Shown here in pieces: positions 25,853 through 34,879 of a DNA stretch of 64,000 bases; position 1 is the first letter of the stretch; each line of letters opens with the position of its first letter. The stretch lies in NCBI RefSeq assembly GCF_001293125.1, contig NZ_CP009312.1, positions 124,001 through 188,000 of the forward strand. Reading direction: 5' to 3'. The DNA is from Lawsonella clevelandensis. Its GTDB lineage: Bacteria > Actinomycetota > Actinomycetes > Mycobacteriales > Mycobacteriaceae. The notes below the pieces were generated by a model. It saw only the letters and a list, made by a program, of their open reading frames with translations. It was not told where the DNA came from and did no database searches. The position numbers and the translations under genes were made by a program.

Positions 25853-27511
25853 ATGACTGCCCCTGAATCTAAAGGTACTGCCCCCACCTCTGAACCATTT
25901 GCTATCACGCTGGAGGTCGGTTCCTCCCTAGCAAACGAAACGGGCTCCTGGCGTACTGAACGTCCCGTCTACGTTCACAACCTGCCTCCGTGCAACAAGG
26001 CCTGCCCTGCCGGGGAAAACGTGCAGGAATGGCTGTACCACGCAGAAGAAGGCGACTACGAGTCCGCTTGGCGCGAGATTATGGTGAACAACCCGCTGCC
26101 CGCCACTATGGGTCGGGTGTGCTACCATCCCTGTGAAACAGCATGTAACCGCGCTCAGGTCGATGAAGCTGTCGGCATTAACGCTATTGAACGTTTCCTT
26201 GGGGACAAGGCGATCTCTGAAGGTTGGACCGTCCCCCTGCTCCAAGAGGAAACAGGCAAGAAGGTCCTGGTCGTTGGTGCTGGTCCTTCCGGCCTCTCCG
26301 CCGCTTACCACCTGCGTCGTGCGGGCCACACTGTCACCATTCGTGACGCCGGTCCCGAAGCTGGCGGCATGATGCGTTTCGGCATCCCCTCCTACCGCCT
26401 ACCGCGCGGCATCCTACGTGCTGAAATCAAGCGCATTCAGGACATGGGTGTGACGATCGAGCTCAACTCTAAGGTGGAGAATGTGGCGGAAGAGATCGAA
26501 CATTTCGACGCCATCTTCCTCGCAGTGGGTGCGCAGATTGGCAAGAACGTCAACATTCCTGCTGGTTCTGCTGCCACTATGGTCGACGCGGTGTCGGTGC
26601 TTCGTGATGTGACCGACGCTGATGCCGAGGAGAAGCCACTACTGGGACGTCGCGTGTATGTCTATGGTGGCGGCAATACCGCTGTTGACGTCGCGCGTAC
26701 TGCCCGCCGCCTGGGAGCTTCGGAATCCGTCATTCTCTACCGCCGTACTCGTGATCAGATGCCCGCCCACGACTCTGAGGTTAAAGAAGCCGAGGAAGAG
26801 GGCGTGCTCATGCGGTGGCTGTCGACGGTGAAGCACGTCGATCAGGGCGAGATCAAGATCGAAAAGATGGAACTCGACGAGAACGGATTCCCCCAGCCGA
26901 CTGGTGAATACGAAACGCTGCAGGGCGACTCTCTCATCATGGCGCTGGGCCAGGATGCGGACCTCTCCCTCATCGAAAACGATGACCAGATCGAGATCAG
27001 CCATGGCGTGGTGCAGGTAAGCGACCAGATGATGACTGGCCACCGCGGTATCTTCGCTGGTGGCGACATGGTTCCGTCGGAGCGCACAGTTACTGTCGCT
27101 ATCGGCCACGGAAAGAAGGCAGCGCGCTACATTGACGCCTTCCTCCGCGATACTGAGTATCATCCGGCCCCTAAGCATGCTGATGCGTCCTTCGACCGGC
27201 TGTCCACCTGGTACTACGCTGATGCTCCTGTACAGGTTCGCGAGAAGTTGGAAGGCGCTCGCCGTGCCTCCACCTTCGACGAAGTTGTACTGGGCTTGGA
27301 CGAAAGCTCTGCGTTGTTCGAAGCCCGTCGCTGTATGTCATGTGGTAACTGCTTCGGTTGCGACAACTGCTTCGGGGTCTGCCCCGATAACGCCATCACC
27401 AAGATCAAGCCTGGTGAGTACGAGTTTAAGTATGACTACTGTAAGGGCTGCGGTATCTGCGTCGAAGAGTGCCCCTGTGGCGCTATCGACTTTGTCCCTG
27501 AGCAAGCCTAA
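25853..27511 (+). CDS. GltD-like FAD/NAD(P) oxidoreductase fused to a PorD-type 2[4Fe-4S] ferredoxin
   Basis: 552 residues. An N-terminal helical Fe-S domain (PPCNKACPAGENVQEW, GRVCYHPCETACNRAQVDEA, about 40-110) is the type seen in glutamate synthase small subunit and NfnB. Then come two Rossmann folds: FAD site VLVVGAGPSGLSAAYHLRRAG (described in parts) near 140, NAD(P) site RRVYVYGGGNTAVDVARTA near 265, and the closing FAD motif GIFAGGDMV. The C-terminus (about 480-552) is a dicluster ferredoxin: CMSCGNCFGCDNCFGVCP and CKGCGICVEECPCGAI. Three bases after porB. I infer that it replaces the separate delta subunit and links pyruvate oxidation to NAD(P)H; the direction and the nicotinamide used are not known. 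Confidence 0.9.
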   Translation: MTAPESKGTAPTSEPFAITLEVGSSLANETGSWRTERPVYVHNLPPCNKACPAGENVQEWLYHAEEGDYESAWREIMVNNPLPATMGRVCYHPCETACNRAQVDEAVGINAIERFLGDKAISEGWTVPLLQEETGKKVLVVGAGPSGLSAAYHLRRAGHTVTIRDAGPEAGGMMRFGIPSYRLPRGILRAEIKRIQDMGVTIELNSKVENVAEEIEHFDAIFLAVGAQIGKNVNIPAGSAATMVDAVSVLRDVTDADAEEKPLLGRRVYVYGGGNTAVDVARTARRLGASESVILYRRTRDQMPAHDSEVKEAEEEGVLMRWLSTVKHVDQGEIKIEKMELDENGFPQPTGEYETLQGDSLIMALGQDADLSLIENDDQIEISHGVVQVSDQMMTGHRGIFAGGDMVPSERTVTVAIGHGKKAARYIDAFLRDTEYHPAPKHADASFDRLSTWYYADAPVQVREKLEGARRASTFDEVVLGLDESSALFEARRCMSCGNCFGCDNCFGVCPDNAITKIKPGEYEFKYDYCKGCGICVEECPCGAIDFVPEQA

Positions 27512-27535
27512 TGTTGTCTTAGCTCACGTGGCTTA

Positions 27536-27577
27536 GAAGAGGGGTGGTTCTCTCCGTACGGAGGACCACCCCTCTTC
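27536..27577. terminator. Shared terminator between the por operon and suhB
   Basis: Perfect 13-bp outer stem (27536-27548 with 27565-27577) enclosing an inner CTCCG-TA-CGGAG stem. It lies between two convergent genes and lacks a strong T-run, so it may act in both directions. Confidence 0.75.
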
Positions 27578-27643
27578 CTATACGATTTTGTGTCGATAAC
27601 GGCTGGTCTAGTTCAGTACCCGTGGTGTTACACCGAGTCGCTA

Positions 27644-28573
27644 CTATTTTTTGAGCAAAGGCATCGGCTGCAGACCACCCGCTGCCTCCATCATGTTCAC
27701 AAATTCCTGCGCAACAGAAGGAGCCACTGCGTAGTTCAATGTTCCCATATGACCGATTTCTGCGGGGTCGGGAATAACCGTCACGGCTCCAGCTTCCTGC
27801 GCAATAATGCCACCGGCGGCTCGATCCCACGGGTGCAATCCGTGCTCGTAGTATGCGTCAAGACGGCCTGCCGCGACGAAGCACAGATCGAGGGCCGCCG
27901 ATCCCAGCCTCCGAATATCACGAACATGCGAAATGACCTGTGAGAACAGGGCGCCTTGCAAGGCTCGTTTTGAGGACGTGTAGGAAAAGCCCGTGCCCAA
28001 AAGAGTAACCCCTAAGCTCTCTGGATCATTGCAGTGAAGGCGCGGAGCTGTACGGGCACTGGACGGATCGGCCTGCGCCTGTTCTACGCTGATAACGCTT
28101 GCTCCCCCACCACGATGGGCAGAGAAAATTTCGCTAGCAACAATATTCGCGACTGCGCCGGCAACAACTTTGCCATTTATCGCGGCAGCAATGGATACCG
28201 AATACGCAGGAATCCCGTACAGGAAGTTAACAGTGCCATCGATGGGGTCAAGGACCCAGGTGACGGCGTTCTCGTCGCCAGTGAGGACTTCTCCCCCACC
28301 TTCTTCACCCAAGATAGAGTCATACGGACGCACCCGGGTGAGGAACTCACGAAGCACTTTTTCATTTTCTTGATCAACGATGGTGACGGGATCGCACTCT
28401 GTGGTTTTGAGCTGTTGTCCCAGGGCAGCAGCATTATCGGTGGTATCCTCAGCGAGCAATTCGGCACGGCGTTGCGCGACGAGCTGCGCAGCATTAACTG
28501 CCATCGTTACAGCCAGATCACGAAGTTCGGCAGGAGTAATGGGTTCAAACGTGGTGACGGCAGAATCAGCCAT
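27644..28573 (-). CDS. suhB: Inositol-monophosphatase family phosphatase (SuhB-like)
   Basis: 309 residues of the Mg-dependent, Li-sensitive phosphatase family. The metal-binding motifs are LGEEGGGE (about 89-96), WVLDPIDGTVNFLYG (106-120) and HPWDRAAGGIIAQEAG late in the protein. In actinobacteria it dephosphorylates inositol 1-phosphate or related sugar phosphates, feeding inositol lipid chemistry. The frame extends upstream to 28657, but ATG 28573 has the best-spaced AGAAAGA site and the expected N-terminus (MADSAVTTF). Divergent from ppgK. Confidence 0.92.
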   Translation of the reverse strand: MADSAVTTFEPITPAELRDLAVTMAVNAAQLVAQRRAELLAEDTTDNAAALGQQLKTTECDPVTIVDQENEKVLREFLTRVRPYDSILGEEGGGEVLTGDENAVTWVLDPIDGTVNFLYGIPAYSVSIAAAINGKVVAGAVANIVASEIFSAHRGGGASVISVEQAQADPSSARTAPRLHCNDPESLGVTLLGTGFSYTSSKRALQGALFSQVISHVRDIRRLGSAALDLCFVAAGRLDAYYEHGLHPWDRAAGGIIAQEAGAVTVIPDPAEIGHMGTLNYAVAPSVAQEFVNMMEAAGGLQPMPLLKK

Positions 28574-28844
28574 GGCACACATCTTTCTAACACGTTGTCT
28601 GTGCGGGAGGTGGTAGACGAGCAAAGAAAAGGTCGCTTTCTTCGAGAAGAAGGACAAGAATCCTCTTTCCTCTCGTCATTTCTATGCTACGTCTGGCAAC
28701 AAAGCTGGCAGAACGGGGTTTGCATTTCGTAATCTTATCTGGAGCGATTCAGTAACGTCTAGCGCATTCACCGATCATCATGAGACGCTTAAGATACTGA
28801 TAAAGCACCACACCTCACAGGCTTCTCCATTTCAAAGGAACACC

Positions 28845-29618
28845 ATGGCGGAAAACGGTCTCCAGTCACAACTGCGCGGCTTCGGTGTCGACGTCGGCGG
28901 TAGTGGCATCAAGGGCGCACTCGTTGATCTCAATACCGGCCAACTCATCGGCGAACGTATTCGTATCGCTACCCCCCAACCGGCCACCCCTGATGCGGTT
29001 GCAGACGTCGTCGCTGAGATTACCCACCGCTTCGGCTGGGAAGGCCCCGTCGGAGTGACCCTCCCCTCCGTCATCCAGCAACAGACTGCACAAACAGCCG
29101 CGAACATCGATAAATCGTGGATCGGCACTGATGTCAAGGACCTATTCACTCGCCATCTGCCCGGGCAAGCGGTGACTGTCATCAATGACGCTGACGCTGC
29201 CGGCATTGCCGAGCTCTACTATGGTGCGGCCAAAGGCGCACAGGGTTTGGTTGTTCTCTTGACCTTCGGCACAGGCATCGGATCGGCTGTTCTGTACAAC
29301 GGCATCCTTGTCCCCAACACTGAGTTTGGACACTTCGAATTGGGCGACGTGGACTCGGAAGTGCATGCTTCTGCCGCTGTGCGTGAGCGTGAAGACCTCA
29401 CCTGGCCGGAATGGACGGCACGCGTCAATGACATGATCTGCGGTATGGAAAAATTCTTCTGGCCTGACCTTATTATCGCAGGTGGCGGTATTTCGCGTAA
29501 GCACGCTAAGTGGATGCCCAACCTCGATATTCGTACTCCAATTGTGCCCGCAGCACTGCGCAACCATGCCGGTATCGTCGGTGCCGCCTATGCTGCTGCT
29601 AACGGTATCTGCCCATAA
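28845..29618 (+). CDS. ppgK: Polyphosphate glucokinase
   Basis: 257 residues of the ROK/hexokinase fold: [18 protein letters not shown] (phosphate 1), [16 protein letters not shown] (catalytic Asp), [15 protein letters not shown] and EFGHFELGD. This is the polyphosphate/ATP-dependent glucokinase of actinobacteria, phosphorylating intracellular glucose. That fits the secreted beta-glucosidases at 46404-53198, which would release glucose outside the cell (inference). ATG 28845 with AAAGGA upstream; it ends at a strong terminator. Confidence 0.95.
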   Translation: MAENGLQSQLRGFGVDVGGSGIKGALVDLNTGQLIGERIRIATPQPATPDAVADVVAEITHRFGWEGPVGVTLPSVIQQQTAQTAANIDKSWIGTDVKDLFTRHLPGQAVTVINDADAAGIAELYYGAAKGAQGLVVLLTFGTGIGSAVLYNGILVPNTEFGHFELGDVDSEVHASAAVREREDLTWPEWTARVNDMICGMEKFFWPDLIIAGGGISRKHAKWMPNLDIRTPIVPAALRNHAGIVGAAYAAANGICP

Positions 29619-29637
29619 CCACATCAGTTCAGGAAGG

Positions 29638-29669
29638 AAAAAGACCAGCGTCAAGGCGCTGGTCTTTTT
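29638..29669 (+). terminator. Terminator of ppgK
   Basis: Perfect 13-bp stem (29638-29650 with 29657-29669), TCAAGG loop, ending in TTTTT. Starts 20 bases after the stop codon. Confidence 0.9.
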
Positions 29670-29734
29670 ATTGAGTCCTGTGCAGTGTACGACACCCGCA
29701 GGCTGAGGGTTCGGCAATATTGTCAGCTAGTCGG

Positions 29735-29740
29735 TACAAT
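29735..29740 (+). promoter_or_regulatory. Candidate -10 box of sigA
   Basis: TACAAT, 104 bases before the sigA GTG. An ATG eight bases after it opens a nine-codon frame (29749-29778) that ends well before sigA. Confidence 0.4.
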
Positions 29741-29844
29741 GACAAGGCATGTTCTCCTCGTTTACTCGCGTACCCTAGGTACTTCTGGTAACGCGATGGA
29801 ATCACTAACTGACTTTATGCTCGCATAGTCTCGAAAGGTTTTTT

Positions 29845-31641
29845 GTGGCAGCCTCTAAGAGCGCATCTACGTCCGCCTCCACTACTCCGGAGAAAAAGAC
29901 GGCGACCCGTACCTCCAGTACACGCCGCCGCTCGTCGTCCTCTGCGGCATCCGCGAATACGGATGCCGCAACAGTAGATAACGCTGCAGAAAGCACATCT
30001 CCTGCAAAGAAATCGACAACTCGGCGAACCACTAAAGCTGCTGCTGCCAAGAGCGATACCGCCGCGAAAAAAAAGACCACACGACGCACAACGGCTGCCG
30101 CTGCGAAAGCTGCTGACGGTGACACTGCGACAGCAAAGAAGAGGGCTACCCCACGACGTCGTTCCTCTACCTCTGCCACGGAGACCTCAGCTACAAGCGA
30201 GGATACGACCGTAGCAAAGAAGACCACGCGAAAGCGCGCGAGTACTAAGACCGTATCGACTCGTAGCGCCAAGAAGACCACGCCCCGACGGGCCAAAAAT
30301 GCTGCCGAAGAGGAGCTCAAGGCCGAGGACGCGCTACAGAACGATGAGGATAACTTCGATAACGACGAGCTAGATCTCGATGCAGATCTAGACGAGAACC
30401 ACGATGATGATGATCTCGATGACGACGATCTGACCGATGACGATCTGAATCTGGATGATGATCTCGATCCCATCGATGACGACGTTGACGACGACGATGA
30501 TGACGACGATGTTAACGATGTGGTCATCGAAGGCGAAGAGGATGACGAGGACGAAGAAGAGGCACCTGCCGTCGATAATTCGCCTGCCTCTCGAGTACTG
30601 TCCAAGACCTCGACCGGGCGTGCTGCAGCGAAGAAAAAGAAGCCTACATCGAAAGACTTTGTCTGGGATGAGGACGAGTCTGCAGCTCTTAAACAGGCGC
30701 GTAAAGATGCTGAACTGACAGCTTCTGCGGACTCGGTCCGGGCATATCTCAAGCAAATCGGCAAGGTCGCTCTGCTCAATGCGGAAGAAGAGGTTGACCT
30801 TGCTAAACGTATTGAGGCCGGTTTGTACGCGGACTGGTATCTCAAGCAACTGGAAGCGCAGGGAGAAAAGGTTCTTCCGTCACAACGGCGAGATCTGAAG
30901 CTTGTTATCCGGGATGGTAACAAAGCCAAGAACCATCTTCTCGAGGCTAACCTCCGCTTGGTGGTCTCACTAGCGAAACGTTATACCGGCCGCGGTATGG
31001 CCTTCCTCGACCTCATTCAGGAAGGAAATCTTGGCCTTATCCGTGCCGTCGAGAAATTCGACTATGCCAAGGGCTATAAGTTTTCCACATACGCTACCTG
31101 GTGGATTCGTCAGGCCATTACCCGCGCCATGGCAGACCAGGCTCGCACCATTCGTATCCCGGTCCATATGGTGGAGGTCATCAACAAACTTGGTCGTATC
31201 CAACGCGAGCTGCTGCAGGATCTGGGCCGTGAGCCCACTCCTGAAGAGCTTGCAAAGGAAATGGATATCACCCCTGAAAAGGTGTTGGAGATTCAGCAGT
31301 ACGCTCGTGAGCCTATTTCTCTAGACCAGACTATTGGTGACGAAGGCGACTCACAGCTGGGTGACTTCATTGAGGACTCTGAGGCTGTTGTCGCCGTTGA
31401 CGCGGTGTCCTTCACCCTTCTCCAAGACCAGCTGCAGGACGTCCTGGATACCCTTTCTGAGCGTGAAGCCGGGGTGGTTCGTCTTCGCTTCGGTCTCACC
31501 GATGGGCAGCCCCGCACGCTTGACGAGATTGGCCAGGTCTACGGTGTCACTCGGGAACGTATCCGCCAGATCGAGTCGAAGACAATGTCAAAACTGCGCC
31601 ATCCTTCACGGTCGCAGGTCCTGCGAGATTATCTCGACTAG
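29845..31641 (+). CDS. sigA: Principal RNA polymerase sigma factor SigA (HrdB/RpoD type) with long charged N-terminus
   Basis: 598 residues. The sigma-70 core is complete: region 1.2 from about residue 295 ([18 protein letters not shown]), region 2 with [20 protein letters not shown] and [20 protein letters not shown], region 3, and region 4 with the helix-turn-helix [19 protein letters not shown]. The first 240 residues are unusual: 1-155 is an Ala/Ser/Thr/Lys/Arg-rich histone-H1-like stretch ([16 protein letters not shown]), and 160-240 is almost pure Asp/Glu. Actinobacterial SigA proteins do have variable basic/acidic N-termini, but this one is longer than the mycobacterial form. GTG start with GAAAGG upstream. 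Confidence 0.96.
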   Translation: MAASKSASTSASTTPEKKTATRTSSTRRRSSSSAASANTDAATVDNAAESTSPAKKSTTRRTTKAAAAKSDTAAKKKTTRRTTAAAAKAADGDTATAKKRATPRRRSSTSATETSATSEDTTVAKKTTRKRASTKTVSTRSAKKTTPRRAKNAAEEELKAEDALQNDEDNFDNDELDLDADLDENHDDDDLDDDDLTDDDLNLDDDLDPIDDDVDDDDDDDDVNDVVIEGEEDDEDEEEAPAVDNSPASRVLSKTSTGRAAAKKKKPTSKDFVWDEDESAALKQARKDAELTASADSVRAYLKQIGKVALLNAEEEVDLAKRIEAGLYADWYLKQLEAQGEKVLPSQRRDLKLVIRDGNKAKNHLLEANLRLVVSLAKRYTGRGMAFLDLIQEGNLGLIRAVEKFDYAKGYKFSTYATWWIRQAITRAMADQARTIRIPVHMVEVINKLGRIQRELLQDLGREPTPEELAKEMDITPEKVLEIQQYAREPISLDQTIGDEGDSQLGDFIEDSEAVVAVDAVSFTLLQDQLQDVLDTLSEREAGVVRLRFGLTDGQPRTLDEIGQVYGVTRERIRQIESKTMSKLRHPSRSQVLRDYLD

Positions 31642-31704
31642 ACCGTTCGAAGAGAACACTCGATTTGTCTGAATCCAGCAGACGGGTTCTGCAGAGGACT
31701 TAGG

Positions 31705-31736
31705 AAAAGAGACCAGCCATCAGGCTGGTCTCTTTT
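31705..31736 (+). terminator. Terminator of sigA
   Basis: Perfect 14-bp stem (31705-31718 with 31723-31736), ATCA loop, ending TCTCTTTTC. It may also serve the convergent DUF3039 gene. Confidence 0.88.
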
Positions 31737-31766
31737 CTTAGGTCGTTTAAGCAGCAGATCGATACA

Positions 31767-32018
31767 CTAACGGGATTTCCGCAGTGTGTCGTAAATTCGC
31801 TGGCATTCGGGGCAAATCGGAGAGTTGGGTTTAGGAGTCTGGGTTACCGGAAACACTTCTCCGCATAGAGCAACCACATGAGTCCCCGTGATCGCACTCT
31901 CCACGATCTTGTTTTTCTTGACATAGTGAAAGTACTTAGGGGCTTCATCAGTTGTTTTTTCTTCCAGGTCAACATCTGGGCGTTCTAGGACATCAGTAGC
32001 AGTACTCACATCTGTCAT
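31767..32018 (-). CDS. DUF3039 family small protein
   Basis: 83 residues: a variable acidic N-terminus, then HYVKKNKIVESAITGTHVVALCGEVF and the cysteine-bearing end NSPICPECQRIYDTLR, matching DUF3039 (Rv2708c in order). Three cysteines (C-x20-C-x2-C) could bind zinc. Function unknown. The frame is open further upstream, but ATG 32018 is the natural start. Convergent with sigA. Confidence 0.88.
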   Translation of the reverse strand: MTDVSTATDVLERPDVDLEEKTTDEAPKYFHYVKKNKIVESAITGTHVVALCGEVFPVTQTPKPNSPICPECQRIYDTLRKSR

Positions 32019-32099
32019 TGTGCTCTTTTTTCTGACGGCCTTCCACTCTCGCCAAACTCCACTTCCTACCGTGATAAAAGTCTGTGCCAGAATAATGAG

Positions 32100-33662
32100 G
32101 TGACTATTGCTTCGCCTATTCTCGAGACTCTTCGCTCCAGTTTCCACCGAATGAACTACACCATCGATGGATTGCATGAGCTACTTGGTGACGATGCCTT
32201 TCAAGCGCTGTTCCGACACGAACCGGTTCCCGTGTGGCTAGCAACAGCCACTCCGCGGGAAGGAAAGACCGCTCCCCTAGCATCTCTCGTGCGCCTTCTC
32301 TTGCTAGGAGAGCCGCAGAGCGCGGAAGAGATCTCAGCACTCTTTTGCCTGGCGGGACATGATCTCGCTGATTTCCTTGACAGCGGACTCTTTCAGATGG
32401 AGGACAGCGGACTCTATCGTGTTGCGCTTGATGTGCGTCCCGTCGACACAGGCTTCGGAAATCACTGGGTATTCTCTGATCTTGACGGTGCACTGTTTCC
32501 TGCGGCCACGCACGAGGACCATGTCCTTGGTGTAGGGGAAGCGTCCCTATCTCTCCTGCGTGCGACCCCACTAGACACTGTCGATTCTCTCCTTGACATT
32601 GGGACCGGGTGCGGGATTCAAGCACTCCATGGAAGCCACTATGCTAGGCGCATTATCGCCACAGATTTGTCACCTCGCTGCTGTGAGCTCGCGGCTGCAA
32701 CTCTTGCGATAAATGGAGTGTCTGTCGTCCCCGAAGGCAGCCTCCTCCAGGAAAAAACTGTTCCTTCAGGTCCGCGTGCAGAGATACGACAAGCCCCGTG
32801 GTTTGATGCAGTAGCTGACCATGAATTCGATGCAATCGTCGCGAATCCGCCTTTTGTTGTCGCCTCCGAGAAGATCACCCATTCCTATAGGGACTCGGGT
32901 CTCGACCTTGATGGTGCGACCGAACTTATGGTGCGCCAGTCACCCCACTATCTTAAAGAGGGAGGGCATGCGACAATTCTGGGGGCATGGGTGCATGAAC
33001 AGGATAAAGACTATAGGGCCCGCCTTGCCCAATGGGTACCTCCCGAGGGGGTCGACGTATGGATTGTCGAACGCGATTGCGTTGACCCCGCTCTTTATGT
33101 AGCGACCTGGATGAGAGATTCAGGCCGCGATCCTGCTGACCCTCGATGGAGAGACTACGCTGCACAGTGGCTTCGCCATTTTGCCGATCACGGTGTGGCC
33201 AGCATTGGCTTCGGCGTAGTGTTCATGCGAAAGACTGCAGGTCCGTCGACTGTCCTGGTTGAAGAACTCACTGCCCCTGAAGGAGATGCACTCGCCGCCG
33301 AATCTCTGTCACGCTGGGAACGGTGGGATAACCTACAGCAATGGTCGACCGAGGAACTGCTCTCGCAACGTTTCGCGCTCTCTCCACAAGCAGTATTCTT
33401 CGATACCGCAACCCCCTCGTCGGATGGGCAAGGAACACACATCTCTAGCTATTCGGTCTACCGCCGCGACATACCGAGCTTCCATCACGTTATCGATGAA
33501 CCCCTCCGCACGGTTCTCAATGGACTGTGCCGAGACGGGCTTTCGGCCGGTGACGTCGCCGAACTCCTCTGTACGGTACAGGACTGGGACTGGAACATCT
33601 TCCGTCCCGCAGTGTGCTCCGCTCTTCATGCCCTCTATCTGCATGGGATCATCACCCTGTAA
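32100..33662 (+). CDS. Two-domain SAM-dependent methyltransferase (PrmC-like NPP motif)
   Basis: 520 residues. An N-terminal winged-helix-like region (about 1-130) precedes a Rossmann methyltransferase core with motif I LLDIGTGCGIQALHGS near 165 and the amino-acceptor motif FDAIVANPPFVVA near 240, as in enzymes that methylate a glutamine, adenine or guanine amino group. A C-terminal region of about 200 residues is typical of the actinobacterial family. Target unknown: ribosomal RNA, a release factor or DNA are all possible. GTG start at 32100; no good ribosome-binding site. Divergent from the DUF3039 gene with 81 bases between. Confidence 0.85.
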   Translation: MTIASPILETLRSSFHRMNYTIDGLHELLGDDAFQALFRHEPVPVWLATATPREGKTAPLASLVRLLLLGEPQSAEEISALFCLAGHDLADFLDSGLFQMEDSGLYRVALDVRPVDTGFGNHWVFSDLDGALFPAATHEDHVLGVGEASLSLLRATPLDTVDSLLDIGTGCGIQALHGSHYARRIIATDLSPRCCELAAATLAINGVSVVPEGSLLQEKTVPSGPRAEIRQAPWFDAVADHEFDAIVANPPFVVASEKITHSYRDSGLDLDGATELMVRQSPHYLKEGGHATILGAWVHEQDKDYRARLAQWVPPEGVDVWIVERDCVDPALYVATWMRDSGRDPADPRWRDYAAQWLRHFADHGVASIGFGVVFMRKTAGPSTVLVEELTAPEGDALAAESLSRWERWDNLQQWSTEELLSQRFALSPQAVFFDTATPSSDGQGTHISSYSVYRRDIPSFHHVIDEPLRTVLNGLCRDGLSAGDVAELLCTVQDWDWNIFRPAVCSALHALYLHGIITL

Positions 33663-33677
33663 TTAATTTTAGGTTTT

Positions 33678-33705
33678 GGGAACTCTTTTGGGGGCTCACG
33701 CGTTG
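33678..33705 (+). promoter_or_regulatory. ECF-sigma (SigH/SigE-like) promoter of sigB
   Basis: GGGAAC (33678-33683), a 17-base spacer and CGTTG (33701-33705) match the GGAAC/GTT consensus of SigE/SigH-group sigma factors. The transcription start would fall near 33712, about 29 bases before sigB. In M. tuberculosis sigB is known to be driven by such factors. Confidence 0.7.
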
Positions 33706-33740
33706 AACTGAGTGAATCGACTTACGATGAGGAGGATCCC

Positions 33741-34718
33741 ATGACCTCAGATAGCGCAACAACGGCAGTTGTTGATAGGACGCAGGAGCAGGACCTTGAT
33801 CGCCCCTCTCAGACTGCCGACTTGGTACGTGTTTATCTGAATGCCATTGGTCGACGGCAGCTCCTGACGGCTGAAGAAGAAGTTGACTTGGCCAAGCGCA
33901 TTGAAGTGGGCATCTACGCGGAACATCTTCTCGAGGAACATCCCCGCTATGGAGATACTCGTCGTGGACAGCTGCGAATGTTGGTGAGAGACGGGGAACT
34001 CGCTCGCCAGCAGCTTTTGGAAGCGAATCTCCGCCTTGTCGTCTCCCTCGCGAAACGATACACCGGCCGCGGCATGCCTCTCCTCGACCTCATTCAAGAA
34101 GGAAACCTTGGTCTCATCCGTGCTGTCGATAAATTCGATTACGCCAAGGGATTTAAATTCTCGACGTATGCCACCTGGTGGATTCGCCAGGCTATTACCC
34201 GCGGAATGGCAGAGCAGACTCGGACAGTTCGACTTCCTGTTCACCTGGTAGAGCAGTTCAACAAGATCTCTCGGATTAAGCGTGAGCTCAATCAACAGTT
34301 GGGACGTCCGGCAACCTGGGAAGAGATTTCCGAGGAATCCGGTATACCGGTCGAGAAGATTCTCGATCTTGTCGACAAAGCACGAGATCCCATTAGTCTG
34401 GACACCAAAGTTGGTTCTGATGATGATTCACCACTGGGATCGTTTATTGAAGATGATGGTGCCCTCGACGCTGTCGAATACACCATGACTCGTTTCATGG
34501 CGGAAGACGTCCATGACGTTTTGGATGATCTCAGTGAGCGTGAACGTAATGTCATTCGCTGGCGCTATGGTCTCGCTGACGGTGAAACCCACACCTTGGA
34601 CTTCATCGGAAAGAAATACGGTCTGTCCCGTGAACGTGTGCGCCAGATTGAACGTACGGTGCTGGAGCGTCTTCGGGAAAGCGAAGACATCGAACGTCTC
34701 CGCGCCTATGCAAGCTAG
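33741..34718 (+). CDS. sigB: Primary-like RNA polymerase sigma factor SigB
   Basis: 325 residues lacking a long N-terminal extension, with all sigma-70 regions: [20 protein letters not shown] (1.2), [20 protein letters not shown] and [20 protein letters not shown] (2), and [20 protein letters not shown] (4). The core is nearly the same as SigA, so it should read similar promoters. In relatives SigB serves in stress and the transition to stationary phase. ATG 33741 with GAGGAGG at proper distance; an ECF-type promoter precedes it. Followed by ideR, as in mycobacteria and corynebacteria. Confidence 0.95.
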   Translation: MTSDSATTAVVDRTQEQDLDRPSQTADLVRVYLNAIGRRQLLTAEEEVDLAKRIEVGIYAEHLLEEHPRYGDTRRGQLRMLVRDGELARQQLLEANLRLVVSLAKRYTGRGMPLLDLIQEGNLGLIRAVDKFDYAKGFKFSTYATWWIRQAITRGMAEQTRTVRLPVHLVEQFNKISRIKRELNQQLGRPATWEEISEESGIPVEKILDLVDKARDPISLDTKVGSDDDSPLGSFIEDDGALDAVEYTMTRFMAEDVHDVLDDLSERERNVIRWRYGLADGETHTLDFIGKKYGLSRERVRQIERTVLERLRESEDIERLRAYAS

Positions 34719-34756
34719 CTACATCTCCGATAGCTACTAGCGAAAAGCTTCGAGAT

Positions 34757-34796
34757 CCTGCCTAAAAACTCTTCTTCACGAAGGCGTTTAGGCAGG
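34757..34796 (+). terminator. Possible terminator between sigB and ideR
   Basis: CCTGCCTAAA (34757-34766) pairs perfectly with TTTAGGCAGG (34787-34796), enclosing a small CTTC-AC-GAAG hairpin. The T-run (34809-34812) is displaced by about 12 bases, so termination may be partial. Confidence 0.5.
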
Positions 34797-34879
34797 GTCT
34801 TCCTGCATTTTTGATTTAAGATAGGTATGGCTGCCCACACCATTATTTCGGTCTGCCCATAAAGGAAAAGGACTCTCAC

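Noticed and set aside
29805-30929. A 374-codon open frame antisense to sigA, very Ser-rich
   Set aside because: It is the mirror of the GAC/GAT- and GCC/AAG-rich coding of the SigA N-terminus; no ribosome-binding site and no domain.
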